Assembly: GCF_004514475.2 (NCBI RefSeq)
Contig: NZ_MYFO02000002.1
Span: 434,001 to 498,000, forward strand
From: Paenibacillus athensensis
GTDB lineage: Bacteria > Bacillota > Bacilli > Paenibacillales > NBRC-103111
Direction of reading: 5' to 3'
DNA length: 64,000 nt
Shown here: positions 24,135 through 33,079 of the stretch, piece by piece
Numbering within the stretch: the stretch's first letter is position 1
How the letters are laid out: each line of letters begins with the position of its first letter
Notes under the pieces: model-generated
Database searches by the model: none
Seen by the model: the letters and a program-made list of their open reading frames with translations, nothing else
Told to the model about the DNA's origin: nothing
Program-made: the position numbers and the translations under genes

Positions 24135-25136
24135 ATGCAAGCTTTTACCGGATTCATGAACAAAAAAGGGATGATCGGCTTTTTGCTGCTGGCCGTTCTC
24201 CTGCTCGTAAGCGCCTGCTCATCCGCACCGGAGGCATCGCCGTCCGCAACGGCCGCGCCGACGACCGAAGCGTCTGCGGCTCCTGCTGCCGATAAGCCGC
24301 GCGTGATCGAGCATGCGATGGGTACAACGGAAATTACCGGCACGCCGAAACGCGTTGTTGTTTTGACGAATGACGGTTCTGATACAACGATTGCTCTGGG
24401 CATCAAGCCAGTAGGCGCAGTCCGCCACTGGGTCGGTAACCCGGACTGGTACGATTTTCTGAAAGCCGACATGGACGGCGTTGTGATGGTCGGTGAAGAG
24501 ACGCAGCCGAATCTGGAGGAAATCGCCAAGCTGCAGCCGGATCTGATTCTGGGCAGCAAAATTCGTCATGAAAAAATCTACGAGCAGCTCAAGGCAATCG
24601 CGCCGACGGTGATGACGGAAACCGTAGGTACGACGTGGAAGGAAAACCTGATTCTGTACGCCAAGGCGCTGAATCTGGAGGATAAGGAAAAGCAAATCCT
24701 CGGCGATTGGGACAAACGCGTAGCCGATTTCAAATCCAAAATGGGCGACAAGCTGGCAACGAAGGTGTCGATTGTCCGCTTCCAGCCGACTGAAGCGCGC
24801 ATTTACTATCAGGGCTTCCCGGGCACGATAATTAAAGAGGTCGGTCTGGACCGCCCCGACAAGCAAAAAAATACCGATAAAGTGGTGCAAAACCTGACGC
24901 TTGAGCAAATTCCTGAAATGGACGGCGACGTGATGTTCTATTTCATTGCCTCCAACGAGGAAAAAGCGAAAACTACTTATCAGGAGTGGACCTCCAATGA
25001 GCTGTGGAAAAACCTGAGCGTCGTCAAGGCGAACAAAGTATTCCAAGTGGATGAAGTGTTCTGGAATATGTCCGGCGGCATTCAAGGGGCTAACCATATG
25101 CTGAACGATTTGTACAAGTTTTTTGAAATTCAATAA
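24135..25136 (+). CDS. Ferric siderophore-binding lipoprotein
   Basis: A 333-residue periplasmic-binding-protein-type receptor tethered to the outer face of the membrane. The signal peptide ends in LLVSAC (Cys about residue 28), followed by an Ala/Ser/Thr/Pro tether. The FecB/BtuF fold follows (TPKRVVVLTNDGSDTTIALGIKPVG, LEEIAKLQPDLILGSK). It most resembles Bacillus YfiY, the receptor for the citrate-hydroxamates schizokinen and arthrobactin. That fits the siderophore operon 390 bp downstream. RBS AGGAGGG. It has its own promoter and terminator. Confidence 0.9.
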   Translation: MQAFTGFMNKKGMIGFLLLAVLLLVSACSSAPEASPSATAAPTTEASAAPAADKPRVIEHAMGTTEITGTPKRVVVLTNDGSDTTIALGIKPVGAVRHWVGNPDWYDFLKADMDGVVMVGEETQPNLEEIAKLQPDLILGSKIRHEKIYEQLKAIAPTVMTETVGTTWKENLILYAKALNLEDKEKQILGDWDKRVADFKSKMGDKLATKVSIVRFQPTEARIYYQGFPGTIIKEVGLDRPDKQKNTDKVVQNLTLEQIPEMDGDVMFYFIASNEEKAKTTYQEWTSNELWKNLSVVKANKVFQVDEVFWNMSGGIQGANHMLNDLYKFFEIQ

Positions 25137-25149
25137 AACGATGGACGCG

Positions 25150-25184
25150 GGGCTGCCGTCTTCTTCGGAAGCGGCAGCTTTTTT
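25150..25184 (+). terminator. Terminator after the binding-protein gene
   Basis: GCTGCCG (25152-25158) and CGGCAGC (25172-25178) are followed by six Ts. The rest of the gap (25185-25432) is increasingly AT-rich and holds no convincing gene. Confidence 0.85.
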
Positions 25185-25432
25185 ACTGCTTCGCCTTTAA
25201 TGGCGCCTTTCGCTTGGCTTGCAAACGGAATGGCGTTTTTTTCCGACTGGATCGAATGTCACCGCTATCCTGAAGCATCCCCCCGATTTCCTCCTTCTCA
25301 CCGGCTCGGCGCAGGCAAGCGCGCAGGTCGGATGCTTGTTTGCCTCCATGATTTTTTCACAAAACTTCTCCAAAACTTCATTTTTTTAACGTTTGTTCAC
25401 AATTCATTCATAATTTGGCGATCTTTTTGCTA

Positions 25433-25461
25433 TTGAACTGATAATGATTATCATTTACAAT
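25433..25461 (+). promoter_or_regulatory. Fur-regulated promoter of the siderophore operon
   Basis: TTGAAC (25433-25438), a 17-bp spacer and TACAAT (25456-25461). The spacer holds a perfect Fur consensus box, TGATAATGATTATCA (25439-25453), so Fur binding and RNA polymerase binding exclude each other. The leader to the first gene is about 55 bp. Confidence 0.9.
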
Positions 25462-25524
25462 GGGCGTGTCCAAAAATAACAATAAATTCGCGATACTGGG
25501 GGAAATGGAAGGGAGATAGCGTTT

Positions 25525-26889
25525 ATGACCAAGGGCAACGCGCTTTATCTGCAAAGTCAGGAGCGGCGCGAATCGAATGCGCGCACGTATCCGCGCAAGC
25601 TTCCGCTGGCGCTCGTCGAAGCGCACGGCATTCGCGTCAAGGACGCCGACGGAAACAGCTATTACGACTGTTTATCCGGCGCAGGCACGCTTGCGCTCGG
25701 CCATAATCATCCGGCTGTGCTGGAGGCGATGCAGCGCGTGCTGGCGAGCGGCTTGCCTTTACATACGCTTGATTTGACGACGCCGGTCAAGGAGCGGTTT
25801 GTTGATGAATTGTTTGCGCTGCTGCCGGAGGACTTCGCCCGCCGGGCCAAAATCCAGTTCTGCGGACCGACCGGAGCAGACGCCGTCGAAGCCGCAGTCA
25901 AGCTGGTCAAGACGGCGACGGGCCGCCGGTCCATGCTCAGTTTTCAGGGCGGTTATCACGGCATGACGAACGGAGCGCTAAGCCTGACGGGCAATCTGCA
26001 GCCCAAGCAGCAGGTCGCTGGATTGATGGCGGAGGTACAGTTTTTGCCTTATCCGTATGCGTACCGCTGTCCATTTGGCGTAGGCGGCGAGGAGGGCGTA
26101 CGCATTGGCGGGCATTATATCGAGCGGCTGCTTGACGATCCCGAAAGCGGCGTGGTTACTCCCGCAGGTCTGATTCTGGAGGTTGTGCAGGGCGAGGGCG
26201 GCGTTATTCCCGCGCCAGACGAGTGGCTGCGCCGACTGAGGGCGGCGACGCGTGAGCGGGGCATTCCGCTGCTCGTCGACGAGGTGCAGACCGGCTTTGG
26301 CCGGACCGGCTCGATGTTCGCCTTCGAGCGCTCGGGCATTATGCCCGATGTGCTGATTCTCTCGAAGGCGCTTGGCGGCGGCTTGCCGCTGTCGGTCGTC
26401 GTCTACGACGAGTCGCTCGATGTGTGGCAGCCGGGCGCGCACGCGGGCACGTTCCGCGGCAATCAGCTGGCGATGGCTGCCGGGACGGCGACGCTGCAGA
26501 CGATCTGCGAGCTGCGGCTGGACCGCCACGCCGCCGTCGCCGGGGAGCGGCTGCTCGCGCTGCTGCGCCAGGTGCAGCGGGGCACCGGCTGCATCGGCGA
26601 GGTACGCGGCCGGGGGCTGATGCTCGGCGCGGAGATCGTCGACAAGCGGCGCGACGCCGACCGCTTGAGCAGCTACCCCGCGTTCCCGGAGCTGGCGCGG
26701 GAGATCCAGCGCCAATGTCTGACGCGCGGGCTGATTCTGGAGCTGGGCGGACGGCACGGCAGCGTCGTCCGCTTCCTGCCTCCGCTCATTGTGACGGAGG
26801 CTGAGCTGGACCACATCGCCGGGATTTTCGGCGATGCGGTGACGGCCGCCGAGCGCGTATGCGGCGTGGCGGCGGAGGTGCGCGGATGA
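25525..26889 (+). CDS. Diaminobutyrate-2-oxoglutarate aminotransferase (RhbA-like)
   Basis: A class III PLP aminotransferase of 454 residues. It makes L-2,4-diaminobutyrate from aspartate semialdehyde with glutamate as amino donor, the first step to 1,3-diaminopropane. Features are GAGTLALGHNHPAVLEAM, FCGPTGADAVEAAVKLVKTATGR, DEVQTGFGRTG and the PLP lysine in LSKALGGGLPLSV. First gene of the siderophore operon. AAGGGAG precedes the ATG. The stop overlaps the next start (ATGA). Ectoine-type aminotransferases (EctB) are close relatives, but the decarboxylase next door decides for the siderophore role. Confidence 0.9.
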   Translation: MTKGNALYLQSQERRESNARTYPRKLPLALVEAHGIRVKDADGNSYYDCLSGAGTLALGHNHPAVLEAMQRVLASGLPLHTLDLTTPVKERFVDELFALLPEDFARRAKIQFCGPTGADAVEAAVKLVKTATGRRSMLSFQGGYHGMTNGALSLTGNLQPKQQVAGLMAEVQFLPYPYAYRCPFGVGGEEGVRIGGHYIERLLDDPESGVVTPAGLILEVVQGEGGVIPAPDEWLRRLRAATRERGIPLLVDEVQTGFGRTGSMFAFERSGIMPDVLILSKALGGGLPLSVVVYDESLDVWQPGAHAGTFRGNQLAMAAGTATLQTICELRLDRHAAVAGERLLALLRQVQRGTGCIGEVRGRGLMLGAEIVDKRRDADRLSSYPAFPELAREIQRQCLTRGLILELGGRHGSVVRFLPPLIVTEAELDHIAGIFGDAVTAAERVCGVAAEVRG

Positions 26890-28421
26890 CGGAGCGCGCA
26901 CCGGGGTTTGACGCCGCGTTTCTCGGAGAAAGCGCGGCGAGCCAGCGGGCGTACCGCGACTTGCTGGCGCGGACGTCCGAGGTGCTGCTCCGCGAGTACG
27001 CTTCCTCCTGGAAGCCGTATAGCGGAGCGTTGCCGCAGCAGCTGCGGGAGCTGCTGCAAAGCCGCCCGGTATGCCCGGAGGAATCGGGCATACCGCTGGG
27101 CGAGCTGCTCGACGGCGTCGGAGCGGCGGTGCTGCGCCATTCGGCGGTTGTGGCCCATCCGGCCTGCATCGCACACCTGCATTGCCCGCCCCTGCAAATC
27201 GCCTTGGCTGCCGAGCTCTTGATCTCGGCCACGAACCAGTCGATGGATTCGTGGGATCAGAGCATGGCCGGCACGCTCGTCGAGGAGCAGGTGATCGCAT
27301 GGCTGTGCGGCTTGTACGGCTTGGGGCCAAACGCCGACGGCGTGTTCACCAGCGGCGGCACGCTGTCGAACTACATGGGGCTGCTGCTGGCCCGCGACCA
27401 TTACGCCCGGCGCGTATGGGGCTGGAATGTGCAGCAGGACGGCTTGCCGCCGGCCTATGGCCGGCTGCGCGTGCTGTGCTCGGCGGACGCGCATTTCACC
27501 GTGCGTCAGTCGGTGGCCCAGCTCGGGCTTGGCGAAAACGCTGTGGTGCCGGTCGAGGTCGACAGCAGCCACCGGATGCGCCCGGACGCGCTGGAGCGCG
27601 AGCTGGTGCGGCTGGAGCAGGAGGGACAACTGCCGTTTGCGCTGGTCGCTACGGCGGGCACGACCGATTGCGGCAGCATCGATCCGCTGCCCGAGCTGGC
27701 GGCGATTGCCCGCCGGCATGAGTTGTGGCTGCATACAGACGCCGCATACGGCGGCGCGCTGGCGCTCAGCGACCGGGAAGCGGGCCGGCTGCGCGGGCTG
27801 GCCGAGTCGGACTCGGTGACGGTTGATTTTCATAAATGGCTGTTCCAGCCGGTCAGCTGCGGCGCTTTTTTGCTGAACGACAAGCGGCGCTTTGATTATA
27901 TCCGGCTTACGGCAAGCTATTTGAACCCCGAGGAGGACGAGGATCACGGCGTTCCGAATCTGGTGACCAAGTCGCTGCAAACGACGCGGCGATTTGACGC
28001 GCTCAAGCTGTATATGAGCTTGCAGCATATCGGTCGCAAGGAGTTTGGCGCGATGATCGAGGCGGGGATCGATACAGCGCGCGAGACGGCGCAGATGCTC
28101 GCCGCCGATCCGGCATTCGAGCTGCTGGCGCCGCCGCAGCTTAGCACGGTGGTCTTTCGATATGCGCCGCAGACCTGTCCCTTCGACGAGGAGCCGCAGG
28201 CGTGGGCCGACCGGCTGCAGGCGGGCATCCGTGACCGGCTGCTGACGCAGGGCATGGCGGTCATTGCCAGAACCAAAGTGAACGGCCGGGCTTGTTTGAA
28301 AATGACGCTGCTCAATCCGCGCACGACCTCCGTGCACACCACTGCCGTCCTGCAGCAGATCAAGGCGGTCGGGAGCGGGCTGGAGCAGGAATTCCGCGAT
28401 GCAAAGGAGAGGATCAGATGA
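26886..28421 (+). CDS. L-2,4-diaminobutyrate decarboxylase (RhbB-like)
   Basis: A group II PLP decarboxylase of 511 residues. It converts 2,4-diaminobutyrate to 1,3-diaminopropane, the backbone diamine of schizokinen/rhizobactin 1021. Conserved parts are TSGGTLSNYMGLLLARD, HTDAAYGGALALS and the PLP lysine in TVDFHKWLFQPVSCGAF. ATGA overlaps on both sides show tight coupling. A longer upstream frame exists, but the ATG at 26886 is the natural coupled start. Confidence 0.9.
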   Translation: MTERAPGFDAAFLGESAASQRAYRDLLARTSEVLLREYASSWKPYSGALPQQLRELLQSRPVCPEESGIPLGELLDGVGAAVLRHSAVVAHPACIAHLHCPPLQIALAAELLISATNQSMDSWDQSMAGTLVEEQVIAWLCGLYGLGPNADGVFTSGGTLSNYMGLLLARDHYARRVWGWNVQQDGLPPAYGRLRVLCSADAHFTVRQSVAQLGLGENAVVPVEVDSSHRMRPDALERELVRLEQEGQLPFALVATAGTTDCGSIDPLPELAAIARRHELWLHTDAAYGGALALSDREAGRLRGLAESDSVTVDFHKWLFQPVSCGAFLLNDKRRFDYIRLTASYLNPEEDEDHGVPNLVTKSLQTTRRFDALKLYMSLQHIGRKEFGAMIEAGIDTARETAQMLAADPAFELLAPPQLSTVVFRYAPQTCPFDEEPQAWADRLQAGIRDRLLTQGMAVIARTKVNGRACLKMTLLNPRTTSVHTTAVLQQIKAVGSGLEQEFRDAKERIR

Positions 28422-30718
28422 TGAAGGATGCCAGACAAATTGCCGAGGAAGCGGCGCTGCAGAGCTTTCTGAACTGCTATATCCGCGAAACGGCAGCGGT
28501 GGAGTGGCTGCCGGCTGAAGAAGCTGCGGCGGGCGAAGCCGCAGATGGCCCGGCGGCCGGGCATGTGGCTGTGACAGGAGCGGCGGCAGGAACTGCGGCA
28601 GCAAATCTGTCGGGAGCCGGAGCAGGAACGGAGCCAGGCACAACGAGCGGCGTGACAGCGGCAGCGGAAGGAGTCGCTGCAGGTTCAGCGCCACGCACAA
28701 GCGGCTCGACAGCGGCACAAGCAGCGGGGACAGATGCTGCCGTGGGTGCAGAAGCGGGTGTTTTGGCCGGAATTGCGCCAGATACAGCGGCTAGTGCAAT
28801 TGCCGGAAGTGCGGCAGGCACAGCGCCAGAGGCATCGGCACCGACAAAAGCCGCCGCCGACGCAGCGGCAAGCGCAGAAGCGGGGCATCGTTTGCACACG
28901 ATCACGCATGCGGCCGATGCTGCCCGCACCGAAGCGACATGGAGCAATCATCCTGCACACGCAGCGGGCGCAAGTTCTGCTCCCGTTTGGCCGGTATCGA
29001 GCCCGGAAGGGGTTTATGCCAGCTGCCATTTGTCACGGCAGGGGATTACGTTGCTGGCCGGGGTCAAGCATCGTTCGGCAGTCGGCCGGCATTTGTTCGA
29101 ATTTCCGCTGTATTATCGCGCTGCAGACGATCGGCCTTGGGTAGCGGGCGATTACGTCACGGTGACGACGCTGCTTATCAAGGAGCTGGCACTGGCTGCC
29201 GGCGGCGACGTGCGCACTGACGAGCTGCTGCTGCGCGTGATCCAGAGCTGCCGCAGCATCGAGGTGTTCGTGGCGGCCCGCAGCGGCGACGCCGACGAGC
29301 TGTACGGCCCGGAGAGTGATTTTATCGCCGCTGAGCAGTCGCTGCTGTTCGGTCATTTGATCCATCCGACGCCCAAAAGCCGTCAAGGCATTCCCGACGA
29401 GCAGCTTGCCCTGTATTCGCCGGAGCTGAAGGGCAGCTTTGCCCTGCACTATTTCCGGGCTGCCCGCGAGCTCGTCCGCGAGGATTCGACGCTGCCGGAA
29501 AGCGCGACGGAGCTGGTCAAACGCGAGCTGCGCGAGGACCCGCTCGCCGATCCCGCGTTTGTGGCCCGTTATTGCGGCGACGACGAATGGTCGCTTATTC
29601 CTGTTCATCCGTTGCAAGCCGAGAAGCTGCTGGCCGAGCCGTTCGTCCAGGCATGGATCGCCGAGGGCCGGCTGATCGATTTGGGCCCGTGCGGCAGCCC
29701 GTACGCGGCGACTTCTTCTCTGCGCACGGTATACCGCGAAGCTTCGCGGTTTATGTACAAATTTTCGCTGCAAGTCAAGGTAACCAATTCGCTGCGCGTG
29801 AACAAATTCAAGGAGCTGGAGCGCGGCGTCGAGGTGGACCGGCTGCTGGCGACGGCTGTGGGCGAGGTGTGCCGGGAGTTCCCGGCGTTTGATATCGTGC
29901 GCGATCCGGCCTATTTGACGCTTGCTGCCAAGGGGCGCGAGGAATCGGGCTTTGAGGTTGTGCTGCGGGCCAATCCGTTCCGCGGAGCTGCGGCAGAGGG
30001 CGCAACGCTCGTTGCCGGACTCGTGCAGGACGCGCTGCCGGGCAACCCGACGCGGCTTGGCGGATTGATTCGCGGGCTGGCGGCGAAGGAAGGGCGCTCC
30101 ACCGACGAGGTGAGCCGGGACTGGTTCAGCCGTTATCTCGATATTTCGCTGCGCCCGATGGTGTGGCTGTATATGAAATTCGGTATCGCGCTGGAAGCGC
30201 ACCAGCAAAACAGCGTCGTGACCGTGGACGCCGACGGGTATCCGCACCGTTTTTATTATCGCGACAATCAGGGCTATTATTTCTGCACCTCGACCCAAAA
30301 CCTGCTGGAAGCGTTGCTTCCCGGCATCGGGCAAGGCAGCCAGACGGTGTGCGAGGACGCGGTGGCCGACGAGCGGTTCCGCTATTATTTGATCATGAAT
30401 CATATGTTTGGCGTCATTAACGGCTTTGGAAGCGCCAGATTGGCTGACGAACGGAGCTTGCTCGGACAATTGCGGTCCGCGCTGGCTGATTTTGTGCCGA
30501 TGAATCGCGAACCGTCGCAGTTTTTGCACACGCTGCTGCACAACCCGACGCTGCCCTGCAAGGCGAATTTGCTCACCCGGCTGCATGACATGGACGAGCT
30601 GGTCGGGGCGATGGAGGCGCAATCGGTGTATGTAGAGATCGACAATCCGCTTGTAAAGGAGGCTGACGCCCGTGGCTTTGACCCTCGGCAGCAGCTCGTC
30701 GCAGCAGCGCGCGGATGA
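28418..30718 (+). CDS. IucA/IucC-family NIS siderophore synthetase with large Ala-rich insertion (RhbC-like)
   Basis: An ATP-dependent ligase that joins citrate to an amine. It has 766 residues, against about 580-620 for the family. The core is intact: GHLIHPTPKSRQGIPDEQL (ATP/citrate loop), IPVHPLQAEKLL, TSSLRTVYR, KVTNSLRVNKFKELERG, LEAHQQNSVV and YYRDNQGYYF. The excess is one block at residues about 33-195, made mostly of Ala, Gly, Thr, Ser and Glu, between the first helix and the start of the conserved fold (VYASCHLSRQGI). The frame is open throughout, so it seems to be translated. The ATGATG start overlaps the decarboxylase stop and follows AAAGGAGAGG. It likely acts first on citrate, as RhbC and IucA do. 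Confidence 0.88.
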   Translation: MMKDARQIAEEAALQSFLNCYIRETAAVEWLPAEEAAAGEAADGPAAGHVAVTGAAAGTAAANLSGAGAGTEPGTTSGVTAAAEGVAAGSAPRTSGSTAAQAAGTDAAVGAEAGVLAGIAPDTAASAIAGSAAGTAPEASAPTKAAADAAASAEAGHRLHTITHAADAARTEATWSNHPAHAAGASSAPVWPVSSPEGVYASCHLSRQGITLLAGVKHRSAVGRHLFEFPLYYRAADDRPWVAGDYVTVTTLLIKELALAAGGDVRTDELLLRVIQSCRSIEVFVAARSGDADELYGPESDFIAAEQSLLFGHLIHPTPKSRQGIPDEQLALYSPELKGSFALHYFRAARELVREDSTLPESATELVKRELREDPLADPAFVARYCGDDEWSLIPVHPLQAEKLLAEPFVQAWIAEGRLIDLGPCGSPYAATSSLRTVYREASRFMYKFSLQVKVTNSLRVNKFKELERGVEVDRLLATAVGEVCREFPAFDIVRDPAYLTLAAKGREESGFEVVLRANPFRGAAAEGATLVAGLVQDALPGNPTRLGGLIRGLAAKEGRSTDEVSRDWFSRYLDISLRPMVWLYMKFGIALEAHQQNSVVTVDADGYPHRFYYRDNQGYYFCTSTQNLLEALLPGIGQGSQTVCEDAVADERFRYYLIMNHMFGVINGFGSARLADERSLLGQLRSALADFVPMNREPSQFLHTLLHNPTLPCKANLLTRLHDMDELVGAMEAQSVYVEIDNPLVKEADARGFDPRQQLVAAARG

Positions 30719-31283
30719 GCGCTACGTGTTTCAAACAACGCATCCGGCGCTCGGGCAAACGATTGCGTTTCGTCCGGTGTCGCTGGAGGACGATTTTGAG
30801 CGTCTGTACGCCTGGCACCAGGAGCCGCACGTCATTCCTTATTGGAAGCTGAACATTTCCCGGGAAAAGTATCGCGAACATCTGGAGGCTTTTCTGGCCG
30901 ATCAGCATCAGACGTTGTATATCGGTTGTCTCGACGGCGAGCCGATGAGCTATTTTGAGGCGTATTGGGCAAAAGACGATCTGCTCGGCCGTTACTATGA
31001 AGCGGATGCGCACGATCAGGGCGTGCATCTGCTGATCGGGCCTCCGGAGTTTCTGGGCCGCGGGCTGGCGCTGCCGTTATTGCAGGCGCTGACGCGTTTT
31101 TTGCTGCTGCACGAGCCGACGGCGCGGATTGTGGCCGAGCCCGATGTGCGCAATGCGAAGATGCGCCATATTTTCCGCAAATGCGGCTTTGACTTTGTGC
31201 AGGAAGTGGTGCTGCCGGACAAGACGGCGGCGTTGATGATCGGCCAGCGGGGCGATCTGGAAAGGGGCTGGCAGCATGGTTGA
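30672..31283 (+). CDS. Hydroxylamine N-acetyltransferase, GNAT (RhbD/IucB-like)
   Basis: A 203-residue GNAT enzyme. By family it acetylates N-hydroxy-1,3-diaminopropane from acetyl-CoA to make the hydroxamate arm. It has FRPVSLEDDFERLYAWHQEP, YWKLNISREKY and the acetyl-CoA region IGPPEFLGRGLALPLLQALTR, as in AlcB/IucB/RhbD. The GTG at 30672 follows AAAGGAGG at 9 bp and makes the gene overlap the synthetase by 47 bases, an unusually long but well-supported overlap. It overlaps the monooxygenase start by 8 bases. Confidence 0.85.
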   Translation: MALTLGSSSSQQRADERYVFQTTHPALGQTIAFRPVSLEDDFERLYAWHQEPHVIPYWKLNISREKYREHLEAFLADQHQTLYIGCLDGEPMSYFEAYWAKDDLLGRYYEADAHDQGVHLLIGPPEFLGRGLALPLLQALTRFLLLHEPTARIVAEPDVRNAKMRHIFRKCGFDFVQEVVLPDKTAALMIGQRGDLERGWQHG

Positions 31284-33066
31284 GCCGATGGGCATGACGG
31301 GCAGCGAATGTGCCGGAGAACACGGCGCAGCGCGCAATGTGGAGCCCCAGGTGGAGCATGAAGTAGAGCATGAAGTGGAGCATGAAGTAGAGCATGAAGT
31401 GGAGCACACGGGTGAGCATGATGTAGAACGTCACGTAAAGGCTGAAGTTAAACGTGCCGGACAGACTGCCGAAGCTCGTGGAGCGTTGCGGACAGGCGAC
31501 AAGGCTTGGCAGCTGGACCAGTCACGTCTGGACGACGAGTGCGTTTACGACGTGCTGGGCGTCGGCATCGGGCCGTTTAATCTCGGGCTGGCTGCGTTGA
31601 TGAGCCGAACGTCGGAGCTGACGGCGGTGTTTTTTGACCGCAAGCCGCAGTTTGACTGGCACGCCGGGATGCTGCTCGACGGAACGACGCTGCAGGTGCC
31701 GTTTTTCGCCGATTTGGCGACGATGGCCGATCCGACGAATCCGTTTACGTTTTTGAATTATTTGCGCGAGATGGGTCGGCTGTATGCGTTTTATTTTTTG
31801 GAGCGGTTCCATATTCCGCGCAGCGAATACAATCTTTACTGCCGCTGGGCGGCCGAAAAGCTGGCGTCGTGCCGCTTCGGCTGCGAGGTGGAGGGGGTCG
31901 CTTTGGAGGCTGCGGCTGACGGCTCGACGGTGTATGCCGCTGAAATACGCGAGCAGGCGAGCGGCCGGGTGAGCCGCGTGCGGGCCCGCCATCTGGTACT
32001 GGGCGTCGGTGGCGTGCCGCGCCTTGACGAGCGATTCGCCGGACTGCCGGCCGAGGATGTGTTTCATTCGGCGGATTTTGCGCCACGGCTGGAGCGCTGC
32101 CGCAAGGCCCGTTCGGTGACCGTTGTCGGCTCGGGGCAAAGTGCGGCGGAAATCTTTTACCAGTTGCTGAAGGAGCAGGGCGAGCGCGGGTATCGGCTTG
32201 ATTGGTTTACGCGGTCGCCGGGCTTTTTTCCGATGGAGTATTCGAAGCTGGGGCTGGAGCATTTTTCCCCCGATTATACGAACTACTTCTATAGCTTGCC
32301 GCAGGCCAAAAAGGACGCGATTCGCGCCGGCCAAGACTTGCTCTATAAAGGGATCAGCGCCAAAACGATCGCTGATATTTACGAGGCGCTGTACGAAGCG
32401 AGCGTTGGCGGGGTGTCGCCGGACGTGCGGCTGCTCGCTTGCAGCGAGCTGAAGGACATTGCCGCCAAGCCTGAGGGCGGCTACCGCTTGAGCTTGCGTC
32501 ACCTGGAGACGGGCTGTGCATTTACGCATGACAGCGAGGTCGTCGTGCTGGCGACCGGATATGCGCAGCCGATTCCGGCTTGCGTCCGGCCGCTGGCCCC
32601 GCTGCTGGAGCTTGACGATGCCGGCCGCTTCCTGGTGGAAGCCGACTATCGGCTGAAGCTCAAGACGGATGCCGCAGGCAGCGGGACGACTGAGCGCAGC
32701 GAGTCTGCCAGCCGTCGCGCGCGCGAAGCGGAAGCGCTGGTATCAGCGGGGACACCTGCTGCGGCTGTTGCCGGCCGTTGGCAGGGAGGGACGGGCCAAG
32801 ACAGGCGAAGCGCGGCGGCCGTTGGCGAAAGCGCGGCCGGTGAAGGCGTTGCGAGCTTTACGGGCCATAGCCGGGGCGACAACCGGATTTATGTGCAAAA
32901 CGGCGAGCTGCATACGCACGGCGTCGGCGCTCCCGATCTGGGGCTGGGCGCGTACCGCAACAGCGTGATCATTAACAGCATTGCCGGTAAAACGATATAT
33001 CCCGTGCTGTCGCGCAACGTATTCCAGCAGTTTGGCGTCGGCGGCGATCAGCTGCCGATGAACTAA
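31276..33066 (+). CDS. Flavin-dependent diamine N-hydroxylase with repeat-containing N-terminus (RhbE/IucD-like)
   Basis: An FAD/NADPH N-monooxygenase of 596 residues, against about 430-460 for IucD/RhbE. By context it hydroxylates 1,3-diaminopropane. The FAD site is VGIGPFNLGLAALM (about 95-109), then DWHAGMLLDGTTLQVPFF and the NADPH site VVGSGQSAAEIFY. The NADPH-to-C-terminal part has the conserved ATGYAQPIPACV. Two segments are extra: residues 1-88, with five VEHE units, and residues about 463-534, a low-complexity Ala/Arg/Ser/Gly stretch just before the conserved end (NRIYVQNGELHTHGVGAPDL). Both are in frame. Confidence 0.88.
   Translation: MVEPMGMTGSECAGEHGAARNVEPQVEHEVEHEVEHEVEHEVEHTGEHDVERHVKAEVKRAGQTAEARGALRTGDKAWQLDQSRLDDECVYDVLGVGIGPFNLGLAALMSRTSELTAVFFDRKPQFDWHAGMLLDGTTLQVPFFADLATMADPTNPFTFLNYLREMGRLYAFYFLERFHIPRSEYNLYCRWAAEKLASCRFGCEVEGVALEAAADGSTVYAAEIREQASGRVSRVRARHLVLGVGGVPRLDERFAGLPAEDVFHSADFAPRLERCRKARSVTVVGSGQSAAEIFYQLLKEQGERGYRLDWFTRSPGFFPMEYSKLGLEHFSPDYTNYFYSLPQAKKDAIRAGQDLLYKGISAKTIADIYEALYEASVGGVSPDVRLLACSELKDIAAKPEGGYRLSLRHLETGCAFTHDSEVVVLATGYAQPIPACVRPLAPLLELDDAGRFLVEADYRLKLKTDAAGSGTTERSESASRRAREAEALVSAGTPAAAVAGRWQGGTGQDRRSAAAVGESAAGEGVASFTGHSRGDNRIYVQNGELHTHGVGAPDLGLGAYRNSVIINSIAGKTIYPVLSRNVFQQFGVGGDQLPMN
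31351..31407 (+). repeat. 12-bp tandem repeat encoding VEHE
   Basis: Four full 12-bp units alternate GTGGAGCATGAA and GTAGAGCATGAA, plus a partial fifth unit (GTGGAGCAC). They encode a charged Val-Glu-His-Glu repeat in the N-terminal extension of the N-hydroxylase. Confidence 0.9.
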
Positions 33067-33079
33067 GGAGGACAAGTGG

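Noticed and set aside
25200-25436. 78-codon open frame before the siderophore operon
   Set aside because: No ribosome binding site, and it ends in the Fur promoter. It is better read as intergenic DNA.
25525-28421. Ectoine or polyamine pathway
   Set aside because: The aminotransferase alone could be EctB-like, but the decarboxylase, NIS synthetases, N-hydroxylase and Fur box fix a siderophore role.
26673-28718. 681-codon open frame on minus, opposite the aminotransferase, decarboxylase and synthetase genes
   Set aside because: A shadow of three well-supported genes; the translation is Leu/Arg/Gln/His-rich with no motif.
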